From the NCBI GenBank assembly GCA_937864375.1, contig CALMJO010000691.1, positions 1 through 21,632 of the forward strand: 21,632 nt of DNA, written 5' to 3'. Positions within the stretch are counted from its first letter, which is position 1. Every line of letters starts with the position of its first letter. Position numbers and translations under genes: made by a program. The stretch is from an uncultured Spirochaetota bacterium (lineage in GTDB: Bacteria; Spirochaetota; UBA4802; UBA5368). Under the pieces are notes generated by a model that was not told where the DNA came from, ran no database searches, and saw only the letters and a program-made list of their open reading frames with translations. Below, piece by piece: positions 1 through 6,625 of the stretch.

Positions 1-319
1 CCTGGATGGTGTATCTCGTCTTCTCCGCGCCGCTGAAGCCGTGGCCCGGGCGGTCGTATGCCGTTATGCGATAGCGCGCTGAGAGCGGTCCCATGACCGA
101 CTCCCAGTCCTCGATGCTGCCGGGAAGGCCGTGGATGAGGAGAAGGTCGGGACCGTTCCCCGCCTGCAGGCAGCGAATCTTTTCCCCGTGCACCTCGATG
201 TAGCTTCCCTTGAAGGAAGCGGGTATCTCTATGCGATCCCTGCTGAACAGGCCTGCAATCGCCGGGATCACGATGAGCACACCCAGCAGGATGGCGACGA
301 CGATGAGGAGTTTCTTCAT
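1..319 (-). CDS. alpha/beta hydrolase, membrane-anchored (3' truncated by window start)
   Basis: The first about 106 residues of an alpha/beta-hydrolase-fold enzyme are present; the rest lies beyond position 1. The N-terminus MKKLLIVVAILLGVL continues as a hydrophobic stretch to about residue 25, so it is a signal anchor or signal peptide and the enzyme probably acts in the periplasm or at the membrane face. The fold is shown by LLLIHGLPGS (the HG oxyanion-hole motif after strand beta3) and by YDRPGHGFSG, the typical strand beta4 turn. The nucleophile elbow and the other catalytic residues are not in the window, so substrate cannot be inferred. The start ATG at 317-319 follows a GGACGG ribosome binding site. 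The HEAT-repeat gene lies 78 nt upstream on the same strand, so co-transcription is possible. Confidence 0.85.
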   Translation of the reverse strand, partial: MKKLLIVVAILLGVLIVIPAIAGLFSRDRIEIPASFKGSYIEVHGEKIRCLQAGNGPDLLLIHGLPGSIEDWESVMGPLSARYRITAYDRPGHGFSGAEKTRYTIQ

Positions 320-397
320 GGTTTCCGTCCTTGAGAGTATGATAGGTGACTCATGACGCCCGCTGATCGATCTGAAGACCGTGCGCCGTCCCGTATG

Positions 398-1408
398 CTA
401 GATCCCGAGCTTCGCCTGTATGGCCTTTATCGCGCCGGATGCCTCCGTGCGGACCGCCTTGATCTTGTCTTTCGTCGCGATCTCCAGCACCTCGATCGAC
501 TCCTTTACGTGGATATTCGCGAGCGCCCTTACCGCCTCCAGGCGGACGTCAAAATACTTGTCGTCCAGGAGCCTCGTGAGGGCTTCGATTCCCTCCCTGT
601 CGCGGTTTAGCCCTATGGACTTCGCCGCGGCGATGCGGACCTCCTTGTAGGTGTCCATGGTGGCCTTGACGAGGAGCGGCACGCCCTCCCTCAGCGCGAT
701 TGCGCCAATGTGAGTCGCGGTCTCCAGGCGCTCGTGTTCGTTACCGCCCATCTTTTTAACCAGCATGACGAATTGGGCGTTGTTGAGCGCGTTAAGCGCT
801 TCCTTGCTGCCTATACGCTCGAGCGCGGAATGAGCCGCGGCGCGCACCTCCGAGTGCCTGTCCACGAGCGAGCCAATGAGCGGATTCACCGCGCGCAAAT
901 CGCGAATAATGCCAAGGGATTTCATCGCCTCCATGCGAACATGGATGTGCTCACCATCGAGGCACTGTATGAGCCGCTCTACCGCGTGCACTTCCTTTAT
1001 GGCCCCCAGGGTCCGTATCGCAGCCCGGCGCACCATGTAGTTTTTGTCCTCGAGCGTTGCGAGCAGAATTCCCGTGAGCTTTGGATCGCCTGCGCCCCGG
1101 TCCGCCATCAGGTTGAGAGCCTCGATCCTGTCGTGCGTGGTCCCGTATTTTATTATCTGGACGAGGTTCTCGGCCATTTCGTCCATCTTTACCGTTCCGA
1201 ACTTGAGCGTCGCAACAGTGCGTACGCGCGGGTCCGGATCATCGAGGAGCTTTTTCATGGATGAAAGCGCCCGGTCGTCGGTGCTCCTGACAAGTGCCAG
1301 GAAGGCGCTGATCCGGGTCTCAGGGTTCTTCGCCGAAAGAAGCTTCACGAGTCCCTCGATGTCGTTCTTTTCAACGAGCTTTTTTACGCTTGTTTTGAAA
1401 ATTCCCAT
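398..1408 (-). CDS. HEAT-repeat protein (PBS-lyase HEAT-like)
   Basis: This 336-residue protein consists almost entirely of alpha-helical HEAT repeats of about 31 residues. Recurrent repeat cores are visible, for example DPDPRVRTVATLKFG, NYMVRRAAIRTLGAI, IHVRMEAMKSLGII, SEVRAAAHSALERIG, KEVRIAAAKSIGL and FDVRLEAVRALANI, each with the D-x(3-4)-VR-x-x-A-x-x-(A/S)-(L/I) pattern. There is no signal peptide, membrane segment or catalytic motif, so it is presumably a cytoplasmic protein-binding scaffold. HEAT proteins of this kind are known as adaptors in many processes, and no specific partner can be read from the sequence. The start MGIFKTSVKKL follows AAGGCGGTG. The gene ends with TAG 78 nt before the alpha/beta hydrolase on the same strand. 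Confidence 0.88.
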   Translation of the reverse strand: MGIFKTSVKKLVEKNDIEGLVKLLSAKNPETRISAFLALVRSTDDRALSSMKKLLDDPDPRVRTVATLKFGTVKMDEMAENLVQIIKYGTTHDRIEALNLMADRGAGDPKLTGILLATLEDKNYMVRRAAIRTLGAIKEVHAVERLIQCLDGEHIHVRMEAMKSLGIIRDLRAVNPLIGSLVDRHSEVRAAAHSALERIGSKEALNALNNAQFVMLVKKMGGNEHERLETATHIGAIALREGVPLLVKATMDTYKEVRIAAAKSIGLNRDREGIEALTRLLDDKYFDVRLEAVRALANIHVKESIEVLEIATKDKIKAVRTEASGAIKAIQAKLGI

Positions 1409-1707
1409 GCTTGCACCGCCTTGTATGAAGTGATGCGGCTTGTCTGTTAATCTAATACCATGGGTCGAAAAAATTCAACTATTTTACTGGAGTGATGAGC
1501 AGGTCGATTTAACGTGAATCATTAACGGCGTTGAGCGTACAGGAAGAAGGCGATTTTCGCCCATAATAATTCATAACCGGATTGAAGGATGATTGTCCGC
1601 ACCCTGCGGACGCGTTGCGGTATATGAGCGTCGCTTTACGCCAAAAGGCCGTTCGGCCCCCGCATGCATTTAAAGCACCTTCCCGGGAGTGCACGCCCAG
1701 GAGAGGA
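1409..1707. other. intergenic region between HEAT and patatin genes
   Basis: This 299-nt gap has no convincing coding capacity and is more AT-rich in its 1430-1590 part than the genes. It must hold the promoter of the HEAT gene (minus strand). A weak candidate is TTGAAT (complement of 1473-1478) with TATTAG (complement of 1452-1457), but the spacing is only 15 nt. Three short perfect hairpins are visible: 1549-1561 (GGCGA/TCGCC), 1595-1611 (GTCCGCA/TGCGGAC, loop CCC) and 1647-1658 (see terminator entry). I see no RNA gene. Confidence 0.5.
1643..1658 (-). terminator. weak candidate terminator after the patatin gene
   Basis: Read on the minus strand, GGCCGAACGGCC forms a 4-5 bp GC stem and is followed directly by TTTT. 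It lies about 50 nt after the stop codon of the patatin gene, the last gene of the lipid cluster. The stem is short and the T-run is only four, so it is a weak Rho-independent candidate. Confidence 0.25.
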
Positions 1708-2781
1708 TTAATGGCAGTCAACGGGCTTCACGAGCTCACTGATCTTTCCGCTCGCGGCCGCCTCGAGGAACTCGTCGGCGATTACACGGCTGTCGAGGGC
1801 AATTTTCTTCCAGGCGGCGATGCGCTCATCGTCCCTTCCACGGTAGAGCCAGAAATCGTCGCGGTCCGGGATCTTTCCGCCGGGCAGCCTTTCCACGAAG
1901 CGGCGGGAGGGGGCGACAATGAGGACATTCGCCATGTGCGCCGCGAGAGGCTTGCGTCGGGGATGGGACTTGTCGAACCAGCCCGGGATGATGCGGTCGT
2001 AGAAGTGCGGGTAGAAGATGAGCTCCTCGGGGCCGGCGGCGAAAGGCATGTCAAGGTGATAGTCGATGATCCCTCCGTCGCGGTAGGTGCCGGCAGGCGC
2101 GCCCTCGATTCCGCGCACCCCGCTCATCACCAGGGGGATGGAGCCGGACGCCATGATCGCGTCGCGGATATTCATCTCGGTAAGGGAGACCTGTACCGGC
2201 GGAAAATCCGACAGGGGCAGGAACGGCGGCACCTCACGCGGATCGGTGAAGATCACACGCTCGTAAAAAAACCTGAGGTTCGATCGGGCTATCATGTTGC
2301 CCATCGCTGTTCCCGCGAGGTTCAGGGAAAGGACGAGAGGGAGATCGGACCTCCCCATGCCCTTCGCGCGCACCGTGATGATGGTCAGTCTCAGGAACGG
2401 GTGTCGCACGGCATGCCCTTCGCTCCCTCCCATATAGGCATCCATTATCCTCCGGGACTCCTCGGTAACCTCGGCCGCGGTGGGACGGCGGGAGTAGCGC
2501 TGGTTCACGTACCGGTCTTCAAAGATCTCCATCGCCTTGACGGGGTCCTTCGCGGCGAGACCCGCAAGGCGCCATGCGCCTATAGAGGAGCCCACGAGGT
2601 GGAGCGGGCGCGTGCGCCCCGAGAACATGATCCTGAGCGCGCGGTCCATGCCTGCGAGTACCAGCCACTTGGGGCCGCCCGAGGCGCCGGCGATTGTCCT
2701 CACACGGTCCGGCTTGAAACCGCCGTCGCGGATGAGTTCAAGCGCGCGCGAGCCCGCGCGCAGTTCTATGCTTTCGTACAT
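1708..2781 (-). CDS. patatin-like phospholipase/acyl hydrolase
   Basis: This 357-residue protein is a patatin-fold lipid acyl hydrolase using a Ser-Asp dyad. GASGGPKW at residues 32-39 is the glycine-rich oxyanion-type motif, GSSIGAW (64-70) is the GxSxG nucleophile elbow with Ser66, and RDGGIIDYH contains Asp235 of the DGG motif. These features in this order identify the family; the substrate (phospholipid, triglyceride or other ester) is not determined. There is no signal peptide, so it should act in the cytoplasm or on the inner membrane face. The start follows GGAGA at suitable distance. It is the third gene after the acyl-CoA dehydrogenase and 3-hydroxyacyl-CoA dehydrogenase genes, 51 nt downstream of the latter. 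A role in releasing fatty acids for those beta-oxidation enzymes is an inference from context. Confidence 0.88.
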   Translation of the reverse strand: MYESIELRAGSRALELIRDGGFKPDRVRTIAGASGGPKWLVLAGMDRALRIMFSGRTRPLHLVGSSIGAWRLAGLAAKDPVKAMEIFEDRYVNQRYSRRPTAAEVTEESRRIMDAYMGGSEGHAVRHPFLRLTIITVRAKGMGRSDLPLVLSLNLAGTAMGNMIARSNLRFFYERVIFTDPREVPPFLPLSDFPPVQVSLTEMNIRDAIMASGSIPLVMSGVRGIEGAPAGTYRDGGIIDYHLDMPFAAGPEELIFYPHFYDRIIPGWFDKSHPRRKPLAAHMANVLIVAPSRRFVERLPGGKIPDRDDFWLYRGRDDERIAAWKKIALDSRVIADEFLEAAASGKISELVKPVDCH

Positions 2782-2832
2782 GCGTGTTCTCCGTTATACG
2801 CCGTGCCGGGGCGACGACCTCCCTGCGCGGGG

Positions 2833-3744
2833 TCAGGCGCCGCTTCCCGAGAGGAAGCCGGGCTTCGAATACGCGGGGCCGGGATAATCATAGAAGCCCT
2901 TCTTGACCTTCTGTCCGGTCCTCCCCTCGTCAACGTATTTTTTCACGAACTCGGCGTTCTTGAGGGCCTGCCTGTCCCTGTTCTTCTGCGCCCAGTAGTT
3001 GGTGATGTGGTACACCGTGTCCAGCCCCACGCTGTCCATGATCCCGAAGGGACCCAGCATCATGTGCGTCACGCCCATCCATGCGCGATCGACGTCCTCT
3101 ACCGATGCGACGCCGTTCGCCGCGAGGCTCATCGCCGAAGAAAAGAGCGTAGTGAGCATGGCGTTGAAGACGTAGCCGTGGTTTTCCTTGGCGAGCATGA
3201 TGGGGAGCTGCCCCGTCCGCAGCGCGAATTCCCTCACGAGATCGACCGTCTCGGGGGCGGTCCCGGGATGGGGCATGATGTCTACGATGTTGTTCATGCG
3301 CGTATCGTGGAAGTGGAAGGCCAGGAACTTGTCCGGCCGTCCCGTCTGCGCCGCGAAGCTCGAGGGCAGCAGGGTCGAGGTGTTCGTGGTGAAGATCGTG
3401 CGCTCAGGGCAGAGGGCGTTGAACTGCGCGAAGACCTTTCCCTTGAGGACCGGGTCCTCGGGCACCGATTCGCTCACGATGTCGGCGTCCTTCGCCGCGA
3501 GCGCGGGGTCGGTCGTGAAGCTGATGCGGGCGAATGCGGCGTCGGCCTCCTCCGTGGTGATCTTCTGCCAGTCCACGAATCCCTTGAATATGTTCCATAT
3601 GCGGCGCTGCGCCGTCTGCATCAATTCTTCCTTGATGTCGTAGATGACGACGTCGTATCCGCCGATGGCGCAGGGAACGCTGATCTGCTGCCCCATCGTT
3701 CCCGCGCCGATTATAAGCACCTTTTTAACCTCTTCGATCTTCAT
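2833..3744 (-). CDS. 3-hydroxyacyl-CoA dehydrogenase family protein
   Basis: The 303-residue protein matches the NAD-dependent 3-hydroxyacyl-CoA dehydrogenase family, which oxidises L-3-hydroxyacyl-CoA to 3-ketoacyl-CoA in beta-oxidation or works in reverse in butyrate-type pathways. The N-terminal Rossmann fold has GAGTMG at residues 13-18 and Asp36 at the end of strand 2, as expected for NAD. SESVPEDPVLK (91-101) is the conserved SVxE segment. The catalytic region reads AFHFHDTRMNNIVDIMPHP instead of the common HFFNP-LVEV: His144 is retained, but the catalytic Glu position appears as Asp155. The helical C-terminal domain includes GPFGIMDSVGLDTVYHI and ends KKGFYDYPGP. The start follows GAGGGAG. 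It sits 33 nt after the acyl-CoA dehydrogenase and is surely in the same operon. Confidence 0.9.
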   Translation of the reverse strand: MKIEEVKKVLIIGAGTMGQQISVPCAIGGYDVVIYDIKEELMQTAQRRIWNIFKGFVDWQKITTEEADAAFARISFTTDPALAAKDADIVSESVPEDPVLKGKVFAQFNALCPERTIFTTNTSTLLPSSFAAQTGRPDKFLAFHFHDTRMNNIVDIMPHPGTAPETVDLVREFALRTGQLPIMLAKENHGYVFNAMLTTLFSSAMSLAANGVASVEDVDRAWMGVTHMMLGPFGIMDSVGLDTVYHITNYWAQKNRDRQALKNAEFVKKYVDEGRTGQKVKKGFYDYPGPAYSKPGFLSGSGA

Positions 3745-3777
3745 CGCGAGCTCCCTCTATCCAAGGTATTCCGGCAG

Positions 3778-4974
3778 TCACTTCTGGTAGCGCGTGAGAT
3801 AACGGCGTGCGAACGAAGACTTGTGGACCTCGTCGGCCCCGTCGTAGATGCGCGCCGCGCGCTCGTGACGGAAGAAGTACGCGAGTATTGTGTCGTCGGT
3901 CATGCCCAGTCCTCCGTGCACCTGGAGCGCGCGGTCGACCACGCGCTGCATGGTGTTCGCGACCACGAACTTGATCAGGGCGATATCGTCACGCGCGGCC
4001 TTGGTTCCCAGGTTGTCGATCCGCCACGCCGCGTTCAGCGTCATGAGCCGGGCCGCCTGTATCTCGGCCGCGGATTCCGACACCCACGACTGGATGATCT
4101 GCCTGGTGGCGAGGGTCTTGCCGTCCGGCGTAATTTTACGTTCGGTGGCGCGCCTGCACATGAGGTCGAATGAGCGGTTGCATATCCCTATCCAGCGCAT
4201 GCAGTGGTGTATGCGGCCGGGTCCAAGCCTGTCCTGCGCGATGACGAAGCCAAGGCCCTCTTTCCCGAGCAGGTTCGATTGCGGCACGCGGCACGACTGG
4301 TATAGGATTTCCCCGTGGCTGGCGTAATCGCTCCCGGAATGCCCCATGACGGGAATGTTACGCACCAGGTTGAAGCCGGGCGTGTCCGTGGGGACGATGA
4401 TCATGCTCGCCTGCTGGTACAGGGGGGCGTCTGGATTGGTCACGGCCATGACGATGGCAAACTTCGATCCGTCCGCGCTCGAGGTATACCATTTCTGACC
4501 GTTGATGACATAGTCATTCCCGTCCTTCACCGCGGTGGTTTCCATCATCACGGGATTGGATCCCGGCATGTTCACCTCGGTCATTGAAAAACAGCTGCGA
4601 ATATCGCCCGCGGCGAGCGGCTTGAGGTACTTTTCCTTCTGCTCGGCAGTCCCGTGCTGGTGGAGGATCTCGATGTTGCCCGCGTCGGGGGCCTGGCACC
4701 CGAACACGTAATGGCCCAGGGGAGAACGTCCCAGTGATTCAGAAACCAGGCCGTGCTCCACGAGCGAAAGCCCCATGCCTCCAAGGTCAACGGGAATGTT
4801 GGGCCCCCACAGTTCCATCTGCTTGACCATCTGCCTCTTTTCTTTAAGCAGGGGCACCAGGTCGCGGAATTCTTCCTTTATGAAACGGTGCTCGATCGGA
4901 ATAAGCTCCTTGTCCACGAATTCGTCGATCATCTTGAGAATGGTCTGCATTTTGTCAGATATGCCGAAATCCAT
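3778..4974 (-). CDS. acyl-CoA dehydrogenase (ACAD10/11-like subgroup)
   Basis: This FAD-dependent acyl-CoA dehydrogenase of 398 residues, the usual length, introduces the 2,3-double bond into acyl-CoA in beta-oxidation and passes electrons to ETF. Visible family motifs are CFSMTE (128-133, FAD/substrate loop), GQKWYTS (159-165), QVHGGLGMT (351-359) and the C-terminal RIYDGADEVHK (375-385). The last motif, with GADEVH where medium-chain enzymes have YEGT and the catalytic Glu, is typical of the ACAD10/11-type branch, which generally prefers long or branched acyl chains; exact substrate is unknown. The start MDFGISDKM follows GGGAGGGG at 4-nt spacing. It is the first gene of the lipid operon and is preceded by a TetR-type palindrome about 100 nt upstream. 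Confidence 0.93.
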   Translation of the reverse strand: MDFGISDKMQTILKMIDEFVDKELIPIEHRFIKEEFRDLVPLLKEKRQMVKQMELWGPNIPVDLGGMGLSLVEHGLVSESLGRSPLGHYVFGCQAPDAGNIEILHQHGTAEQKEKYLKPLAAGDIRSCFSMTEVNMPGSNPVMMETTAVKDGNDYVINGQKWYTSSADGSKFAIVMAVTNPDAPLYQQASMIIVPTDTPGFNLVRNIPVMGHSGSDYASHGEILYQSCRVPQSNLLGKEGLGFVIAQDRLGPGRIHHCMRWIGICNRSFDLMCRRATERKITPDGKTLATRQIIQSWVSESAAEIQAARLMTLNAAWRIDNLGTKAARDDIALIKFVVANTMQRVVDRALQVHGGLGMTDDTILAYFFRHERAARIYDGADEVHKSSFARRYLTRYQK

Positions 4975-5038
4975 GCGCCCCTCCCTGAGGAAAAAGATTG
5001 CTGTGTGCGGTTAAGAACCATAAGTGAACTGCTGAAGC

Positions 5039-5067
5039 ATGGTGTCAGGACAGGTGAAATATGTCAA
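5039..5067 (-). promoter_or_regulatory. candidate sigma70 promoter of the lipid operon
   Basis: On the minus strand a perfect TTGACA (complement of 5062-5067) is followed after 17 nt by CACCAT (complement of 5039-5044), which matches only three of six -10 positions. The palindrome edge is 12 nt upstream of the -35 box. An alternative is TATATT (complement of 5071-5076) as -10, which would put the palindrome between -35 and -10. Either placement allows repression from the palindrome. Confidence 0.35.
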
Positions 5068-5078
5068 TAAAATATACG

Positions 5079-5092
5079 AACGAACGTTCGTT
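5079..5092. promoter_or_regulatory. perfect palindrome, likely TetR-family operator
   Basis: AACGAACGTTCGTT reads identically on both strands, with its centre between 5085 and 5086. Short AT-flanked palindromes with a central CGTTCG or GAACGTTC core are typical operators of TetR-family repressors. It lies upstream of the acyl-CoA dehydrogenase operon, next to a consensus -35 box. TetR-type repressors commonly control beta-oxidation operons and respond to acyl-CoA; assignment to that class here is inference, since no regulator gene is in the window. Confidence 0.65.
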
Positions 5093-5297
5093 TTCATGTC
5101 GGCCACGGCGCTTATCCGACCGATGCGTAGCACTCATCACTGTGTCATGCCTTTCCGGCTTCCTGTGAAAATTCGCGGTCAATCCGCTCCGAAAGCCAGG
5201 CACCCGTCCTCATATAAAATTTTCTTGCACAAATAGTATTGCTATGTTTCACTTCACGGCATATCTTCTTATACATAGAAATCAGCAACGGTCCGGC

Positions 5298-5738
5298 ATG
5301 AAAAATCGTATATGCATCCTGGCGCTTGTATTCGCGTTCACCGCATCTCCCCTTTTCCCGGATTGCGAAAAGGGAAACTGCACCGATGGTGAAGGCACCT
5401 ACCTGTGGCTGGACGGTGCGAAGTACACGGGCTCGTGGAAAGACGACACCCAGCACGGAAAAGGCACCATGGTATGGTCCAACGGCGACAGGTACGAGGG
5501 AGACTGGCTCAAGGGCAAGCGTCACGGGGAAGGATCCTATGCCAAGTCCGACGGATTCAGCTACCAGGGCACCTGGGAGAACGGCTATCCGCACGGTACA
5601 GGTACCGTAACGCTTCCCAACGGCGACAGGTTTCGCGGACAGTGGAAGAACGGCGTGAGCGAGGGAATGGGAACCTATACGACGCGTGAAGGGCTCGTCA
5701 TGCCCGCCGTCTGGAACGGAAATTTCCTGGGCCGCTGA
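5298..5738 (+). CDS. exported MORN-repeat protein
   Basis: A 146-residue protein has an N-terminal signal peptide (MKNRICILALVFAF, cleavage probably near residue 17-22) followed by five consecutive 23-residue MORN repeats at residues 31-53, 54-76, 77-99, 100-122 and 123-146. Typical repeat cores are NGDRYEGDWLKGKRHGEGS and NGDRFRGQWKNG. The last repeat is degenerate and lacks the YxGxW core. MORN repeats form beta-hairpin ribbons that bind lipids or proteins; no enzyme domain is present. The start at 5298 is preferred over the in-frame ATG at 5244 because it places the signal peptide at the N-terminus. The segment LFPDC resembles but does not satisfy a lipobox. It is convergent with the EamA gene, only 14 nt apart. 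Confidence 0.87.
   Translation: MKNRICILALVFAFTASPLFPDCEKGNCTDGEGTYLWLDGAKYTGSWKDDTQHGKGTMVWSNGDRYEGDWLKGKRHGEGSYAKSDGFSYQGTWENGYPHGTGTVTLPNGDRFRGQWKNGVSEGMGTYTTREGLVMPAVWNGNFLGR
5388..5735 (+). repeat. tandem 69-bp coding repeats (MORN units)
   Basis: Five in-frame units of 69 bp (the last 72 bp) encode the 23-residue MORN repeats. The DNA copies have diverged at many positions, especially third bases, but keep the GG(A/C)-AA(A/C/G)-GG periodic pattern. This is an old protein repeat, not a recent DNA duplication. Confidence 0.75.
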
Positions 5739-5752
5739 TCTTAATCCTGGAA

Positions 5753-6625
5753 TCAGTTTGCGGCCGCGTCATCGGCGGCCCTCCCGCCGTTCCTGGTAAG
5801 CACGCAGTACACAGTCACCGAAACGATCACCACTACTCCTCCCGCAAGCGACCAGAGGCCGGGGCGCTCCCCCATGAACAGGAACACCCACAGGGGATTG
5901 AGGATGGGTTCCACGATGGGGATGATTATCGCCTCCAGCGCGGGAACATGCCTCACCGCATGCGCGTAAAGGTAATAGGCGAGCCCCAGTTGAAAGATTC
6001 CAAGAAAGATAAGCGGGGGAAACTCGGCCCTTCCAGGCATGTACGAAAGCATCACGGGCAGGCATACGATACCGGTAAAGATGTTTCCCAGCCAGATCGT
6101 TTCGGCGGGGGACCCGTCCTTCTGGTACCTGAGCGCGATTATCAGGAAGGCGATGCAGAGCCCGCTCACCACCGACAGGACGTTGCCCAGCTGTCCGCCG
6201 GAATCGATCCTGTCCTTGAAAAAGAGCACCATCCCGCAGAGGGTGAGCGCGATGGTGATCCAGCCGGTCCTCCGTACCTTCTCTTTAAGGATGAAGATAC
6301 CCAGCACTGCGACGAACACGGGGGCGGTATACTGTAAAACTATTGCATTCGCGGCGGTGGTCAGCTTGTTAGAAACCACGAAAAGAATCACCGTTGCGGC
6401 ATAGGCTGCGGACCCGCCAATCTGCGCGATCGACCAGGTCATGCGCGGACGCCTGATGAACAGGAACAGCGCGAGAGCGGCTATGGCGCTTCTCCAGCCT
6501 GCGATCGCGAGCGGAGGGAGATCGATCATTTTTATGAACAGTCCCCCCGTGCTCCAGAGCACCGCGGCGCACAGGAGCATGATCCTTGCCCTTGAGACGT
6601 CTCCCGGTCCGGCAAACGCTTTCAT
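5753..6625 (-). CDS. EamA/DMT-family transporter
   Basis: This 290-residue integral membrane protein of the drug/metabolite transporter superfamily has about ten hydrophobic helices arranged as two EamA halves. The first begins near residue 15 with MLLCAAVLWSTGGLFIKM and the second near residue 150. LEAIIIPIVEPILNPLWVF in the second half is the conserved EamA signature (pxE-P). Members usually export amino acids or other small metabolites; substrate is not predictable from sequence. The start at 6625 is fixed by the ATGA overlap with the stop of the upstream M20 peptidase gene (6622-6625); an upstream ATG at 6670 would lie inside that gene. It is the last gene of a four-gene unit, where efflux of hydrolysis products is a plausible role. 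Confidence 0.9.
   Translation of the reverse strand: MKAFAGPGDVSRARIMLLCAAVLWSTGGLFIKMIDLPPLAIAGWRSAIAALALFLFIRRPRMTWSIAQIGGSAAYAATVILFVVSNKLTTAANAIVLQYTAPVFVAVLGIFILKEKVRRTGWITIALTLCGMVLFFKDRIDSGGQLGNVLSVVSGLCIAFLIIALRYQKDGSPAETIWLGNIFTGIVCLPVMLSYMPGRAEFPPLIFLGIFQLGLAYYLYAHAVRHVPALEAIIIPIVEPILNPLWVFLFMGERPGLWSLAGGVVVIVSVTVYCVLTRNGGRAADDAAAN

Larger units (their letters stand above)
4975..5297. promoter_or_regulatory. divergent intergenic region between lipid operon and MORN gene
   Basis: This 323-nt gap separates two divergently transcribed units, so it must hold promoters in both directions. It contains a 14-bp perfect palindrome at 5079-5092 and a consensus TTGACA on the minus strand at 5062-5067 (separate entries). 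For the plus-strand MORN gene an AT-rich stretch at 5213-5280 includes TATACA (5270-5275), but I find no good -35 partner. A 65-codon plus ORF at 5039-5236 has no family resemblance and spans the operator, so I do not treat it as a gene. Confidence 0.6.

Noticed and set aside
1595..1611. GTCCGCA-CCC-TGCGGAC hairpin
   Set aside because: A 7-bp stem alone, without T-run, repeat copies or adjacent gene signal, is expected by chance in GC-rich DNA.
1582..4173. 863-codon open frame on the plus strand
   Set aside because: It lies opposite the patatin, hydroxyacyl-CoA dehydrogenase and acyl-CoA dehydrogenase genes, which have full family motifs. The translation is rich in Arg, His and Gly without motifs, typical of an antisense shadow in GC-rich DNA.
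5039..5236. 65-codon plus-strand ORF upstream of the MORN gene
   Set aside because: It spans the palindromic operator and promoter, has no ribosome binding site and its product looks random.
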